64,000 nucleotides of DNA from Botrytis cinerea B05.10 (taxonomy: Eukaryota > Ascomycota > Leotiomycetes > Helotiales > Sclerotiniaceae). This document shows, in pieces, positions 23,071 through 34,851 of this stretch (position 1 is its first letter; each line of letters opens with the position of its first letter). Below the pieces are notes generated by a model. That model was not told the origin of the DNA and did no database searches. It worked only from the letters and a program-made list of their open reading frames with translations. The stretch lies in the NCBI RefSeq assembly GCF_000143535.2, contig NC_037313.1, positions 937,501 to 1,001,500 on the forward strand. The letters are read 5' to 3'. Both the position numbers and the translations under genes were made by a program.

Positions 23071-24861
23071 CAGGATTGCTGGAACCTGAGAAGCAGGCCT
23101 CACTAAATACTTATGAATCGTTCTTGCTATCGGAAATCCTAGGCTGAATTAGTGCACGCCTAACATCTGTTGTGTAAAACTTCACTCATGCCGTGGAACG
23201 GTAAATTCAAATCTTAGAATGCTATTGGATGTTCCAAGCCAAGCTTCGCGTCTCGATTTCTGTTTAGGAGGGATGTTGTAAAGATAAGGCAGGTGAAATT
23301 GAATGCTCTGATGTTAAAAGTGTGAAGATTTGCGGTTGGGTGGCCAATATCAGGCACACAATCTCAATAGACTTCGAAACGGCGAAAAGGCTGGCCGATC
23401 TCAACAAGTAGTTCGAATTCGACGTTGCATTAGGGTTTAGCTTGACCCATCACGGCAAGAGCTCATGACGCCGCAAAGCAGCAACGGGGTGGCAGCGTAC
23501 AAGCTTAAAAGTTATAATCGATTTGTAACACCGAGTTATCACACCATGCAAGCCGCGAATTTCATCGAGCACTTTCCACTTCGAATTTCCCTGGATGACA
23601 ACGTAGAGTTGGAAGAGTTGATGTATTTGTCCGCGTGCCTTTATACCTAAGCCTCCGATTGGATATTAGCAACTGTCGAGTCGTCCTCCGTGTACCAGAT
23701 CTTCACCAATTACTAATGAGTTAACCGCACACCGCGGGCACTACGTAGTAAAGAGAACCAAGCCCAAACAACATGCTATTCTCACACCCCGTCAAATATA
23801 TGATCGCACCTGCAAACGCTTGAATGGATTATCAAATTGACACCAAACAACGAACAGCTGGCCAGGACAGCAAGTTATGTACATGAGTATAATTGTACTA
23901 TTCAGCGATTCTTAATTCTTTACCATTTTTTAGTCTACACAAGATTTCACCAGGAGATCCCAAACAAGCAAGCATTGCTGAAGCCCCCGAATTCCTACCT
24001 CTCTGAGTAGTGACCGCCTCTTCAACTCAATCATAATGATGACAATGTGCATAGCAAAATGGGTAGTTTTGAATAGCAACGGGTAGATGAGCAATCACAC
24101 ACTGGGGTATTTTTCAGCTGCTATTTCTTGTGGCATTTTGAACATCTACTAGAAGCTTGGGAGTTACAATATTTGTCGTGGAAATGGAACCTAATAGACT
24201 GAATTTATGTCTGAAGAATGCCATCGCCCTGCCCTCAGTATGGAATAGTTTTAGACCTGTTTCCTAGAATCTTTGCAATATACTGAAGAGCGGCTTGCTT
24301 GTCCACGTTCTCCATGAGCTCGCACGTGAGATGTTAAGAGAATAACAATTATCTACCTATTGGCGTTCAGATGCGCAAGTGCATTCTGCCCCGATTTCAA
24401 GACTTTACACGAGGAGGATATCCAAAGCTTTATGCCATCAAGAATTCCTAAAGATGTGTGTCATTGAATGCTGTCGCTGTCCACGTGAAGCTTAATGGCA
24501 AAGAAACTGCAAGATGCTTCAATGCTTACGCCCGTATCGTCCGCACCCCTGGACGCTTGGCGCTTACGGCCGAACCACATCTGCTGTCGGTCCATTATTC
24601 TGTTCAAACCCAATTTATTTTGTCTATCTATTGTCTTTTGAGAATCTTTTCAGCTATGTTGAGGTGGAAGCGGTTGGAATATCTGTCCGGCCATTAGACT
24701 GGTGTGCGGATTTAATCTCACCTGTGGATTTAATCTCACCAACCTTCTTTGCTTCAAATCACCAGACAATCAGATGTTATATAAGATGGCCACTTCAGAT
24801 GCATGATACAAAATGTCAACGACTATTTCAATCATTCCCAACTCGACTTACCTCGAAAATC
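23071..24861. other. 1.8-kb divergent intergenic region between two MFS genes
   Basis: No credible gene on either strand. A short direct repeat GGATTTAATCTCACC occurs twice at about 24709-24740. Probably promoter DNA for both transporters. Confidence 0.5.
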
Positions 24862-26697
24862 ATGGATGACAGTATTCACAAACGGGAATCGTCACCCTCT
24901 GGTGAACCCATTTCCGAATCTAAGCCCAACACACGACAAACTGGCCCCAATATTCCAAGATGGAGGCTTGTTTGTCTATGTATCAGGTGATTTCTCGAGC
25001 TTTCTTGGATCTGTCGAATTATATTAACATTTCAAAGTCTTTGTTTCGGTCTTTTCCTTGCACTGCTCGATACCAGCATCGTGGCGACAGCTCTATACAC
25101 CATCGGTGTTGAATTCAATTCTCTTAACTCTGTTTCATGGGTAGCCCTCGCATACACCCTATCTTATCTAGGTTGTGCAGTTCTATTCGCACGAATTGGT
25201 GATATTGCTGGTCGAAAGAATGCATATATTGCAGCCTTCATCATATTCTTTGCCTTCTCAATTGCATGCGGATTTGCGAAAACACTTAATCAACTTATTG
25301 CATTCAGAGCTTTGCAAGGAATCGGTGGCTCGGGTCTTTATTCTCTGACTATGGTTATCTTCCCTGAGATTAGTCCGCCGGGAATGAGGAGATGGATTGG
25401 AAGTTTAGCTGGCGCTGTGGTTGCTATGAGTGGAGTGCTTGGCCCGGTTATCGGAGGTATCATTACCAGGTACGCAAGCTGGAGATGGATATTCTGGATA
25501 AAGTAGGTACACCTACCCATTGGAGGAAAGGTACAAAAACTAATAAACACATAGTGCACCAATCGGCATCGTGCCTTTAATATTGTTCTATCTTGTATGG
25601 CCAAATGAAACTCAACTCCACCAATCCAAACGCAGACCCCTTCGACAACTTGACCTTGTCGGGGCGTTTATCTTAATTATCGCTTCTATCCTTTTCGTCT
25701 TCGCATTCCAAGAAGCAGGCCTCGAGGCAAATTCTTGGAATAAACCATTATTCCTCATACCACTAATAGTAGGAATAGTCTTTTGGATATTACTTTTCTC
25801 CTGGGAGTTCACAGTGCAGAGAAAATGGGAAGAAAAACTCGCAACGATGTTCCCATGGAGACTCATCCAGAACAGAGTCTACATGTTTGGCTTGGGCACA
25901 ACTTTACTCATGGGATTTCCATACTTCGTGGTAATTTATAGTTTGCCACTACGATTTCAAGTTGTAAATGGGAAGAGTCCGTTAGCTGCAGGACTGGGAT
26001 TGTTACCTATGTTAGGATCGACAGCAGTCGCGAGTTTTCTTGGGGGAATGCTTAACGGAACGAAAAATAGAGTATTCTTTACTCTACTCGCGGGCTCTGG
26101 GTTGAGTGCCATAGGCACTAGTTCGCTGTCTACATTGTCGAACACCGAATATGTGGAAGCTAAGACCTATGGCTTTTTGGTGTTCGTTGGATTGGGGTTT
26201 GGATTAACAGTATCCACGGTATCGATGCTAGTAAGTGCCCCAACTGAAACATTTCGCGATGCTTTCTTTAACTAACAAGATTTCAACAGTCAAACTACGA
26301 ATCATCCATCCGCGACCACGCCGTAGCACAGGGTATCACATCGCAAGCGCGCATTCTAGGCGGCAGCATAGGAATAGCAGCCAGTACCGCCATCCTCAGT
26401 TTAGCACAACAAACACAGCTAACTGGCATCGTAAGTCCGGAACAACTTGCATCGTTAGAGACTTCGGCAAAGTCAATGACATATGCGCAGCTCCATGCAG
26501 TGAGACAGGCATATTCGGATTCTTTTAGCGAGGATATGAAAGTATGCGCTATAGTTGCGGGCGTGTGTGTTTTAGTAACAATAGGCACGTGGAAGAAAAA
26601 TCCGGTTACGATTGAGCAGAGATTTAGGGAGCAGATTGAGGAGGAAGTGCAGAGGGCGAAGGGTGAAGCGATGGTTTCGGAAGAGCCAAAATCTTGA
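24862..26697 (+). CDS. MFS multidrug efflux transporter, DHA2 (DHA14) family
   Basis: Four exons: 24862-24986, 25038-25502, 25555-26230, 26290-26697; introns 51, 52 and 59 nt, all in frame, product 557 aa. After a 36-residue polar tail come 13-14 hydrophobic segments. DHA2 markers are FLALLDTSIVATAL (TM1, motif D1), RIGDIAGRKNAY (loop 2-3, motif A), RALQGIGGSGLYSL (motif B) and GVLGPVIGGIITRYASWRW (motif C, antiporter signature). The last cytosolic helix is charged. Members export toxins, azoles or secondary metabolites by H+ antiport. Beside a monooxygenase and a glycosidase it could export a toxic intermediate or plant aglycone. Confidence 0.9.
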
Positions 26698-27945
26698 TTG
26701 TTGGATATTGTCGAGATAGACTAAATATACTGACATCATCTATTTCTAGAGAGACAATTTGTCTGTGACGTTGCATTCCTAGATTAATTTAACCACCCAA
26801 TTGACTGCAATGTCCGTGGGTATCTTTACGCAAAGCGAGGCGTAATATGACTTATGATTCTCATGTTCAGCCAGTGTAACAACAAGTTGGATAAGCGAAC
26901 GGGGATAATTTCACCAGGTGTGAAGACAATGAAAAGCTGGAATGAAAGATCAAAGTATGTTCTTTATGCATGCACCTTGATGGCGAAAAGAATTATCGTG
27001 AGAAGTGGTGTTAGATGGAATAAATAAAGCTAAACCAAGATCCAAGACCAGATGAAATATATTCTAATTCTAGAATCATCAAAAGGGTCGAGGAACATCT
27101 GGATTCTCAGCAGTCTAACACAGAACGCCCATTATTCGATTAACTCACTCAATTTGGACGACCTGGCGCTTTACTTAGCTACAAGAATCTCACATATATC
27201 CAGCTAATTTCCAAAAATGAAAAATCCTCAAGAGCGATCAAGTATTCTATCACGCCGGCTCATTTTGCTAATTTATCCCAGAAAGGAACCACCAAAACAA
27301 TATCCGATCTTCGGCATTTTTCTCCAAGAATCTCAACACTCTCAAATAAAGCCATCAGCATACCCAATTTTTCCAATTCCTTTCACCTACGAGCCCACAT
27401 TATCATCCCGAGTTCTCCTAAACCTCAAATTCGGCTTAAACAATGGCTCTTCTCATCCATTATCCCTCCCGTCTCATTCATCTCATCCTCATATTCACTA
27501 CCCCCCAAAGTGCCGAGTGGCCGAGACTATCTCCAACACCTCACTTTTTCGACCGACCCATTCTTTTCAAAATCATCAGCAAACTGCGTTCGGTCTGTAA
27601 GTACTATCCCATCAAATTGTCCCATAAAAAGTAATCTAACACAAGTAGTCTCTCACGGTACCAACCCAGCGAGTCAGATCCACTGCAAATCACCTCCAGT
27701 AAGTCCCAACTTGGTAAGTTCGTGGCCCAAAGATCCGGTTGCTAACCTGACAGAGCAATAGCCCACAGGCTCTGGAAATATCTCGAATTTTCCCGTTCCT
27801 ACAAGCTTAGACCTTAAGAGCAGCTACACTAGTAAGCTATCTATGCAGATTGAGATGAATCGATCTAAGGATATCTTGCTGATATAAGTGGCCTTAGCGT
27901 AGTTCACGCAGACGAAAACCAGCGCGATCGTATTATCTCAGAAAG
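26698..27945. other. Intergenic / probable 5' UTR region
   Basis: Short Pro/Ser-rich ORFs at 27217-27600 lack coding character. A GTAAGT donor at 27597 and acceptors near 27650 and 27760 could belong to an intron in the 5' UTR of the PAM2 gene. Confidence 0.4.
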
Positions 27946-28380
27946 ATGTCCTCCCTAAATCCACGCGCGCCTGTTTTTATACCTTCCCTTCATTTTACCT
28001 CAAGTACTCCCTCAGCTGGTCCCCTCTCTTCTTTCACCCCACGACCATTACCACCAATACCACATCATTTGGCTGCTGCCAATGCTGCCGGATATTCATT
28101 CATTGCTGCATATCCCAACCATCCACTTGCAGAATTTGCTGCTGAAGAAGTTCAAACTGCAGTGGACGAGCGAGCACTTGTCTTGTGCCAAAAGGACAAG
28201 TTGAGAGAAAAGATGTTGGTTTCCCATTTGAAAAGATTTTTACATGATACTGGCACGGGAAAGGAGGCAGTAAAGGGTAAGAAATGGGTTAAGAGCCAAG
28301 AAAAGGGGGTTGTGTCTGAATATAAAAAGATATGTGCAAAGTTGGGCGAGCGACCTGAAGTTTCTCGTTGGTTTTTTTGA
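27946..28380 (+). CDS. Small protein with N-terminal PAM2 motif
   Basis: Single exon, 144 aa. Residues 2-13 read SSLNPRAPVFIP, matching the PAM2 consensus S-x-L-N-x-x-A-x-x-F-x-P that binds the MLLE domain of poly(A)-binding protein (seen in Paip1/2, eRF3, ataxin-2). After a Pro/Ser-rich linker comes a helical region: HPLAEFAAEEVQTAVDERAL, then LREKMLVSHLKRFLHDTG and a basic tail ending GERPEVSRWFF. No RNA-binding domain seen. By motif it would join PABP on mRNAs in the cytoplasm and affect translation or mRNA stability; the rest of the protein is of unknown family. A chance motif is possible but its position at the very N-terminus is typical. Confidence 0.72.
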   Translation: MSSLNPRAPVFIPSLHFTSSTPSAGPLSSFTPRPLPPIPHHLAAANAAGYSFIAAYPNHPLAEFAAEEVQTAVDERALVLCQKDKLREKMLVSHLKRFLHDTGTGKEAVKGKKWVKSQEKGVVSEYKKICAKLGERPEVSRWFF

Positions 28381-29384
28381 CGAGAAACATTGTTAAACAT
28401 GAGTAATACAGACCTTTTGTAACCTTGTACATTTGAGGTAGGATAACGGGTCAAAATATTTGAGATGAGCGAAAAGAAAATGCGACAACGATCTCGTTTG
28501 CAGACGGGATGAAGTGCTTGGATAAAATGGGACACAGGATAGGTTGGGTGGGATAAGATCTTCAACTTGCAACTTGTGGCTATCTGATTACTTGCTGATA
28601 GTTTTGAATACCAATCAAATCGTTTTGACACCACAATACTTAATAGGTATCTTCAGTGAGACGTTTTTTGACGTTTGTCATCTACTTAGAACTCGAAAAA
28701 TAACACGTCGATGGAGCTTTTCTCGGCTTGAGAATTGCTTGCTTGAAAGGAAAGGAAATTTCGACCTTGCGGTTGGCTGAAAAGAAAAGGTTGAGAGAGT
28801 AATCGAATATCAACGCTTCACTTCAAGGACCCCGATCTGGTTGCATCATCCAACACACCAACTTTGGTGATCTTGAGAAAAGGACAGAACAGATGTGGAA
28901 TTCTATGTTTCTAACACATTGTTTGTAAAATAATACAGTCCTATAGAGGGAAAACAATTTGCTTTGAGGGACCTTCCGAGGTCTTTGTCAGATCGGAGTC
29001 TATGGGATAGACCAATATAGACTTCGGAGTGTCGAAGTTTAAAAGTTCCAAGTCAAACGAAACTTGAAGAAATAGAGATAAAGGTCAGATATTCACCATC
29101 TCTTACCCCTCCAAAACTTAGAATTGACGGAAATTTTGTATAGTGAATTCACTCGATCATGTTCAAATGAAAAGGTCAATGGCATGAAAAGTAATGTGGA
29201 TAGTCTGAAGCCTCAAAGCTGAAGCACGACACTTGACTTTCTTATTTCTAAATGCCTACAATAGAAATAAATCTCCAAAGACAATAGCAGCAGCAATAAT
29301 ATAGTAAGTTCCCTCTATTGGAGTATTCGTTCATAATATTTTGTATCGAGACCAACTGACAACGAAATACAGTCTTTATTCCTC
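28381..29384. other. Intergenic
   Basis: No gene seen. Around 28965-29045 there are small inverted motifs (CCTTCCGAGG; ACTTCGGAGTGTCGAAGT) that could form short hairpins. Confidence 0.5.
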
Positions 29385-30323
29385 ATGGCTTACACATTCG
29401 TCTTGCCTTGCAGATCGATCTCTCATGGCCTGACCGACCTCTATTTCAATGATGAGCAAGTCAATGTTACGGGTCAAGAAAGCGAGTACGATGCAGATGT
29501 AGAGACCACCGACGTCGAGGAAGAAGGGACGCGATGCGAAATCATCAAACCAATCACTGCAATCACTACAGCAACAAATTCCCTAGTCATCGCTTGGAAA
29601 CCCCTCAATACTACACAATCGGGTATCCCAGGGGCTGAGGTTGCTCAGGTTGATATCTTAGCTCAAGCCAATATTATTCAAGGTGGAAGTTGGCGAGCTA
29701 TTCATACTTCGCAGATCCAACATGCTCAAACCAGTCTTCCTCGATTTGGTGGCTGGACACCCATTAACAATCCACCAATAAACTCTTTGCAGACCAGCCT
29801 CACACAAACGGAGACATCAGAAACCGAAGATACTCAATCTAACACCATTCATCCGAGTGGTTGGTCGGTCATCAGTGGCTCGCAGACCGATACTTCCCAA
29901 GCAACCAGTGTTGAGCCAGATGAGCCATCCAGTTACCCCCAAATTTGGAAGACCTTGCATTTGCGTTCGCATAAGACAGCAATTTCTGCCATGACAAACA
30001 TAGTTGATGCGCCCCCGCTCAAGATCCAATTCAGAAAATACAAGAAAGAATACACCTCCACGGCCGCCCAAGAACAAATCAAATGGTTCAGATACCGCAT
30101 TGCATACTTGAATATGGGCAAGATGCTTGATGTCGATACTGACATGGCAGATATAAAATCAGAATGGGGCAGATTGAGGGAGAGACGGAGATGGTTGAAG
30201 CAAGAAATGTTGAGAATCAAGAATCTTTATACAATGGCAAGACGCAGACGTCAAGAGCGCATGGAGTATGACTTGAGGGCAAGTTATGATATTGCGTTCA
30301 TCAAGTCACTTAGGGAGAATTGA
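29385..30323 (+). CDS. Hypothetical protein with Trp-centred repeats and C-terminal coiled coil
   Basis: Single exon, 312 aa. An acidic stretch (DADVETTDVEEEGTRCE) is followed by three degenerate repeats with a Gly-Trp/Ser-Trp core about 30 residues apart: GGSWRAI, FGGWTPI and PSGWSVI, separated by Gln/Thr/Ser-rich spacers (QTSLTQTETSETEDTQ). The last 110 residues are basic and helical (KWFRYRIAYLNMGKML, then WGRLRERRRWLKQEMLRIKN, ARRRRQERMEY), probably a coiled coil or nucleic-acid-facing helix. No known family. The 5' leader from about 29310 may contain an intron ending at CGAAATACAG. Confidence 0.65.
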   Translation: MAYTFVLPCRSISHGLTDLYFNDEQVNVTGQESEYDADVETTDVEEEGTRCEIIKPITAITTATNSLVIAWKPLNTTQSGIPGAEVAQVDILAQANIIQGGSWRAIHTSQIQHAQTSLPRFGGWTPINNPPINSLQTSLTQTETSETEDTQSNTIHPSGWSVISGSQTDTSQATSVEPDEPSSYPQIWKTLHLRSHKTAISAMTNIVDAPPLKIQFRKYKKEYTSTAAQEQIKWFRYRIAYLNMGKMLDVDTDMADIKSEWGRLRERRRWLKQEMLRIKNLYTMARRRRQERMEYDLRASYDIAFIKSLREN

Positions 30324-30846
30324 AGGATGCCGAGGAAATGAAAGGACATTATTTTCGAGAAGTAGGAGACCCGAGGTGCATACATCCAGCAAATATCTTT
30401 TTTGGTGTATCAAAGGTCTTTTACCAGCCGTGTATGGTGGAATATGAGAAATTATCGACAATTATTAGCATAGGGGATATTCCAAGACGAATATGGGTAA
30501 CAAATATAACATACCAGACTACTGTTTATTCACATGGTGATCCAAAACCTGCCATCCGGGCAATGAATCTGATAGTCGAGATGATCATCAGCTTATTGAC
30601 ATGAAACTTGGCGAGCAATAGATAGAAAAACAATGAGGCGTTTGAAATGAAGACATCAGAATCATGATACTGGAGGAAAGAAGGGTAGGTAGAATCCGCC
30701 TGCAACTCCGCCCATCCAAGCAAAAATGGCAGTTACGTTGTCGCGTGACTCTTTTATTTACACCAGATAATTCCTTTCCGTCAATCACAACATACAACCA
30801 AGAATCACCTCAACAATTTTCTCACTTCCCACCGACATCATCAAAA
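30324..30846. other. Intergenic
   Basis: Promoter region of the DUF7918 gene; no further feature. Confidence 0.5.
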
Positions 30847-32940
30847 ATGGCAATTATACCTGGAGTCCCATTTATTCGAGTGACAGTTAACGCTCCTAAG
30901 ATTGCAGCAGAATATCCAGATCTTGACGACTATGAAGATGAGAACATGCAAAATGGCCCTCAACACAAGATGTCTGTTTATATCGAGTCCAAGTCGGGTA
31001 CTAAGTTTGGATTACAATACTATATTGATCCTGCAAAAATTCCAAGGTTTCACAAGAAGAAAAATTACTGCTTGGGATTCTTTGCTACAGTTGATGGTAA
31101 AAAGACGAGGTGATTGAAAGAAGTTGAATCTTGTTAAACTTCGTTCTTAAGCTGAGTATTTCGACAGTTCAACGGTGATATGCAATGAGAATGGATTCAA
31201 ACCAAACAACTGGGTGCATTTCTTAGCAGGTGATCGTCTTAGAGAACCTGGCAACACAAAACTGAGACCATTCCAGTTTTCCGAGATCCAAATAGGTAGA
31301 CCAATCTTTCATTCAATCGTGCAGATAGCTGATGTTGATTCGGTAGGAGACGACGTCCCGTTCTCGCACAACCCAAAAGAAGTTTCGCAGCTCGGAGAAC
31401 TCATAGTCCAGGTTTGGCGTGTCCGTAAAGTCGTTCCGGTAGCAACTCCGATCTCCACACCGGAACAGAAGGCGATGCCAATAAACACAAAGTTTCATGA
31501 AAGACAGTTGAAGGGCAGAGCTGTAACCCATGCAACAGAGTATATGAGAAGATACGGTCTACTACTCAAAGCGCAAGCTGACCTTCTATAACAGATTTGG
31601 GAAACCACAAAAAATATCGGATCAGGAGACATTCTACCAGCTTGAATATATTGATCCAGTTAGCAAGCCACTCGCCGAGTTCCGTTTCAAATACAGATCA
31701 AGGGAGGTTTTGCAACAGATGATGGTAGGTGCCTTGTTGTTCCTCTGCTCTTTGACAATCGACTTCCGATTATCAAAGGATATACAAGAAAAGCTGACAG
31801 TAGAATTAAGATACTTCCCCGAGACCGGGGATTGACACCAAAAGGCAATCCAGCTCCTTTGCCTTCGAAACCTTTACCCCGGATACCAGCACAACCTACC
31901 CTGATTGAAAGCACTACCAAAAGACCTTGTGTTCCTAACAATGACGCTGTTAAAGGAACCCAAGCGTCGACAGCTCAAAAGCTAAAGCCTATTGCTGAAA
32001 TGGCCATACCACCCCAAACAACCACAAGGTTGGTAACCACAGGTAGATCATTCGATCAGGTAACTGGTGCCTTCTTGTCTATGCCAGTACCATCCTCACT
32101 GTCAGTAATCACTAGCAGGTCATTTGACCAGACAACGAGCAACTTGTCCACTACTGCATTTTCTTCATTGGCAACACCAACTCAAAAACTCGGTCAGATT
32201 TTTCCCAAAGGTACGATTGGCCGTATGTTCGCATCAGCCCCGAAAGTGGTTCCAGCAACGCCAACTGTTGTCGGGAAAGAGATCAGATATCCAACAACTC
32301 CTGCTTTTGGATCAATTTCACAGGTAGCACCACCAAGTTCCATTTTGAAAGCTAGACTTGCAATGCCGGTAGAGACACCAACAAACGCAATGTTTAAACC
32401 AAATTCTGTGGCCCTCGCATCAGGCGAAACGTCCGACAAAAGCATCAATAATCAAGGAGGTGAATCAGTAGACAACCAGAACAACAACCAAAGACCTTCA
32501 GAACTTTCAGTCACACCTGCCACACCTACACCTATCGGCCAAGTAGTTTTGGAGCCTGGTACTACTCCATTTACACGAGTACTGATAGAAATCCAAAGAA
32601 GTTTAGGTCAGTTAAGAGACATGGCAAAGGGTTTCAACGTTACGAACGCAGTCGAGGTATGTGTTATCATCCAAAGATTTGATCCAGAATAAACATTCAG
32701 ATACCTCTCGCGTATTGTCAGTGACACTAACTTTCTACGCAGGTCCAAGAGGAGATCTCACGGGTCGTTAATGAAGTGCAGACAGAGGTCGAAAGACAGG
32801 CTATACCTGAGGTGAATCTGAAGCGCGAGCATGTAGTTGAACGCGATGAAGATGAACTCGAAGTTATACTTGAGCGTCCTGTTAAAAGACGACACATCTT
32901 TACAGCTGAAGATGAAATCATCGATTTAACTGCCGACTGA
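30847..32940 (+). CDS. DUF7918 family protein with C-terminal SUMO-interaction-like motif
   Basis: Five exons: 30847-31109, 31168-31539, 31595-31724, 31811-32656, 32743-32940; all junctions in frame, product 602 aa. The first 290 residues match the fungal DUF7918 pattern: MAIIPGVPFIRVTVN at the start, YIESKSGTKFGLQYYIDP, then HATEFGKPQKIS (formed by splicing) and a FRFKYRSREVLQQMMILPRD end. A Pro/Thr/Ser-rich linker of about 230 residues contains two copies of a TGRSFDQVTGA/TSRSFDQTTSN unit. The last exon is a charged helix ending DEIIDLTAD, a hydrophobic core plus DLT that fits SUMO-interaction motifs. DUF7918 proteins are nuclear-looking and of unknown function. Confidence 0.8.
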
Positions 32941-33265
32941 TCGACCGGGTAGAAGCGCGAGGAGGGGCAGTACTAGCTAGTTGAAACTGCTACACATAAA
33001 CTAACGTGGGAGAAATGGTTCCGGCGAAACGAAATTCTGCGAAGGAGCATCGGGAAGGATTTGATCGACTGTTGGGCAGGTGTGATATTGGCGTTTTTAC
33101 GACCTTGGATGGCATATTTATCTTCACGACCACATATGTATACGAGTTGTATTGATGCATATGGGGAACATGCCGAGAGTTCATATTATAATTCATAATG
33201 AAAGCTGTACTATGAGACGGAACGGAATCGTAAAAAGAAAGGCTGAAGTGTATAGCAATATGATA
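32941..33265. other. Intergenic between convergent genes
   Basis: 325 bp, 3' regions only. Confidence 0.5.
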
Positions 33266-34441
33266 TCATAGCAATACCTTACTTGCAACGCTCAGAAGCC
33301 AAGCAGCATCATGCCATCCATCGGCTTCATTAGGATTGAGTGGTGGCATTTGCTCGGCAACTGGAGTGTCACTCATCCCATCGAGGGTGTGTCGCGACGG
33401 CCGTGATGACAATGATGACTCTTCGCCCTTCTCATCTGACGTATCGAATTCGGCTTCTTCTCCATCTTCTTCAACAGCAAATAAACTCCAGCCTAATAAG
33501 TTTTCTACCCAGCCTCCGAGTCCCAGTCTACTCGCTCTAGCCAATTTTTTAACCGTTGCTTCGTCTTTCCTTGCCTCGTCACCGTCGTCAAGCCATTCTT
33601 CTTCCACATCTACAAAGTCTGGCTCTGCGGGATATTCTTCATGTGCGAATTCTGTATCGAAGTATCCTCCATCTCTATCTGCTTTCATTGGTGTGATCAG
33701 CGCCGCTCTGCTCCCCCTTCTGCTATTCGCTCGACTTCCTATTCTACTATTTGCTCGACTGCCATATCTACTTGATACTCTATTGGTTGCAGGTCCAAAA
33801 CTTAAACTTCGTCTCGTTGTGAGAGGTGAGAACTCATCATCCGCATCGAAACTTCCTCGTCTACTTCCTCTTCTGCTATTATGTTCTCTTTCTCTGGCGA
33901 GCTCCCGCTCAAGTGCATCTTCATCCTCGTCCTTTTGTAAACTTGTTGAACTTGCGCGTGAGACAAGCCATAATTGGCCCTTGGACTCTCGAGTGGAGGA
34001 TGATATCATGGCGCTAGCTCGCAGAAGCCAATCTGAATCATTGGGGTCATCTTCACCGAATGTACTAATTTTGAGGTTATCTGGAGCGATCGTGTTTCTT
34101 AGGTGGGAGTGGCGTGAAGGTGTAGTTGTGCCGGAGCGGTGGCCGGATGCACGGGGTGTGAGGGGGGCAGGAGCGAGGTGAATGCTTGATTTTGATTTGG
34201 GGATTGAAAGATTCATTGGGGCAGGTTTGCGGACGGAAACGCGGGATGACGAACGAGAGAGAATGGAAGGCGTTGTAGGAGATGAGCGGTTGTCAATATA
34301 GGATGTATGGTCGGGAAAATAATCGTCATTTGAAGGAGGAAGTTTGGTGGTTAGTGGTGCCATGGTCAAATTTGTGAGATTGGATGAAGATCGGTTGTGA
34401 CGTCGGTTATGAGGAGAGTGTTGGTTGAATGCGATATCCAT
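33266..34441 (-). CDS. DUF3984 family protein
   Basis: Single exon, 391 aa. The DUF3984 core is visible: DPNDSDWLLRASAMISSSTR followed by ESKGQLWLVSRASSTSLQKD, and the end DGWHDAAWLLSVASKVLL, both typical of this ascomycete family. The N-terminal 110 residues are Ser/Pro-rich. The middle has a run of SR-type repeats (SRYGSRANSR-IGSRANSR-RGSR) and an acidic patch (PDFVDVEEEWLDDGDEARKD) before an amphipathic segment (GLGGWVENLLGWSLF). The family is unstudied; the SR repeats suggest phosphorylation by SRPK-type kinases. A GTAAGG near the end could be a donor, but the family's usual C-terminus is already present. Confidence 0.82.
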   Translation of the reverse strand: MDIAFNQHSPHNRRHNRSSSNLTNLTMAPLTTKLPPSNDDYFPDHTSYIDNRSSPTTPSILSRSSSRVSVRKPAPMNLSIPKSKSSIHLAPAPLTPRASGHRSGTTTPSRHSHLRNTIAPDNLKISTFGEDDPNDSDWLLRASAMISSSTRESKGQLWLVSRASSTSLQKDEDEDALERELAREREHNSRRGSRRGSFDADDEFSPLTTRRSLSFGPATNRVSSRYGSRANSRIGSRANSRRGSRAALITPMKADRDGGYFDTEFAHEEYPAEPDFVDVEEEWLDDGDEARKDEATVKKLARASRLGLGGWVENLLGWSLFAVEEDGEEAEFDTSDEKGEESSLSSRPSRHTLDGMSDTPVAEQMPPLNPNEADGWHDAAWLLSVASKVLL

Positions 34442-34851
34442 TATGGTGTATCCGAAGGGGCAAGGAAATCTATCAGCGAGAATTAGAATTAGAATATAAA
34501 GTCTACAATGTACAGGTGTGTCAATGATGCGACCGTAGCCGTAGAAGAAGAATCGAATGTCTATTGAATCGAATGGGCAGAGAAGTGGAATGTTGATAAA
34601 TATAAGAAGAGAAGTCTCACCACCATTCCTCTGCTTAAACCTGGGGTTGCAGGGAAAGTCACACGCTAGAGATTCTTAGCGTCTCTCGCTTACACGGTAT
34701 GAGGAATGCACCAAAGAAAAAAAAACTGGCTTGTGAAAATGACCGGGATACGATTTTCCGACGAATCATTGCCTGAACAAAAAGGATGACTTGAGATTTA
34801 TTTGCATAAATTTTTATTGTTCACATGTTCTGAGATATTAATATCGAGAAG
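34442..34851. other. Divergent promoter between the DUF3984 gene and ELP1
   Basis: 410 bp shared upstream region; no additional ORF. Confidence 0.5.

Noticed and set aside
24458..24990. Overlapping plus-strand ORFs upstream of the DHA2 pump
   Set aside because: Only the part from ATG 24862 joins the transporter in frame; the rest looks random.
27217..27600. 127-codon Pro/Ser/His-rich ORF
   Set aside because: Low complexity, no domain; better explained as leader or intergenic DNA of the PAM2 gene.
33336..34181. 281-codon plus-strand ORF of Ser/Leu composition
   Set aside because: Mirror of the Ser/Arg codons of the DUF3984 gene on the minus strand.
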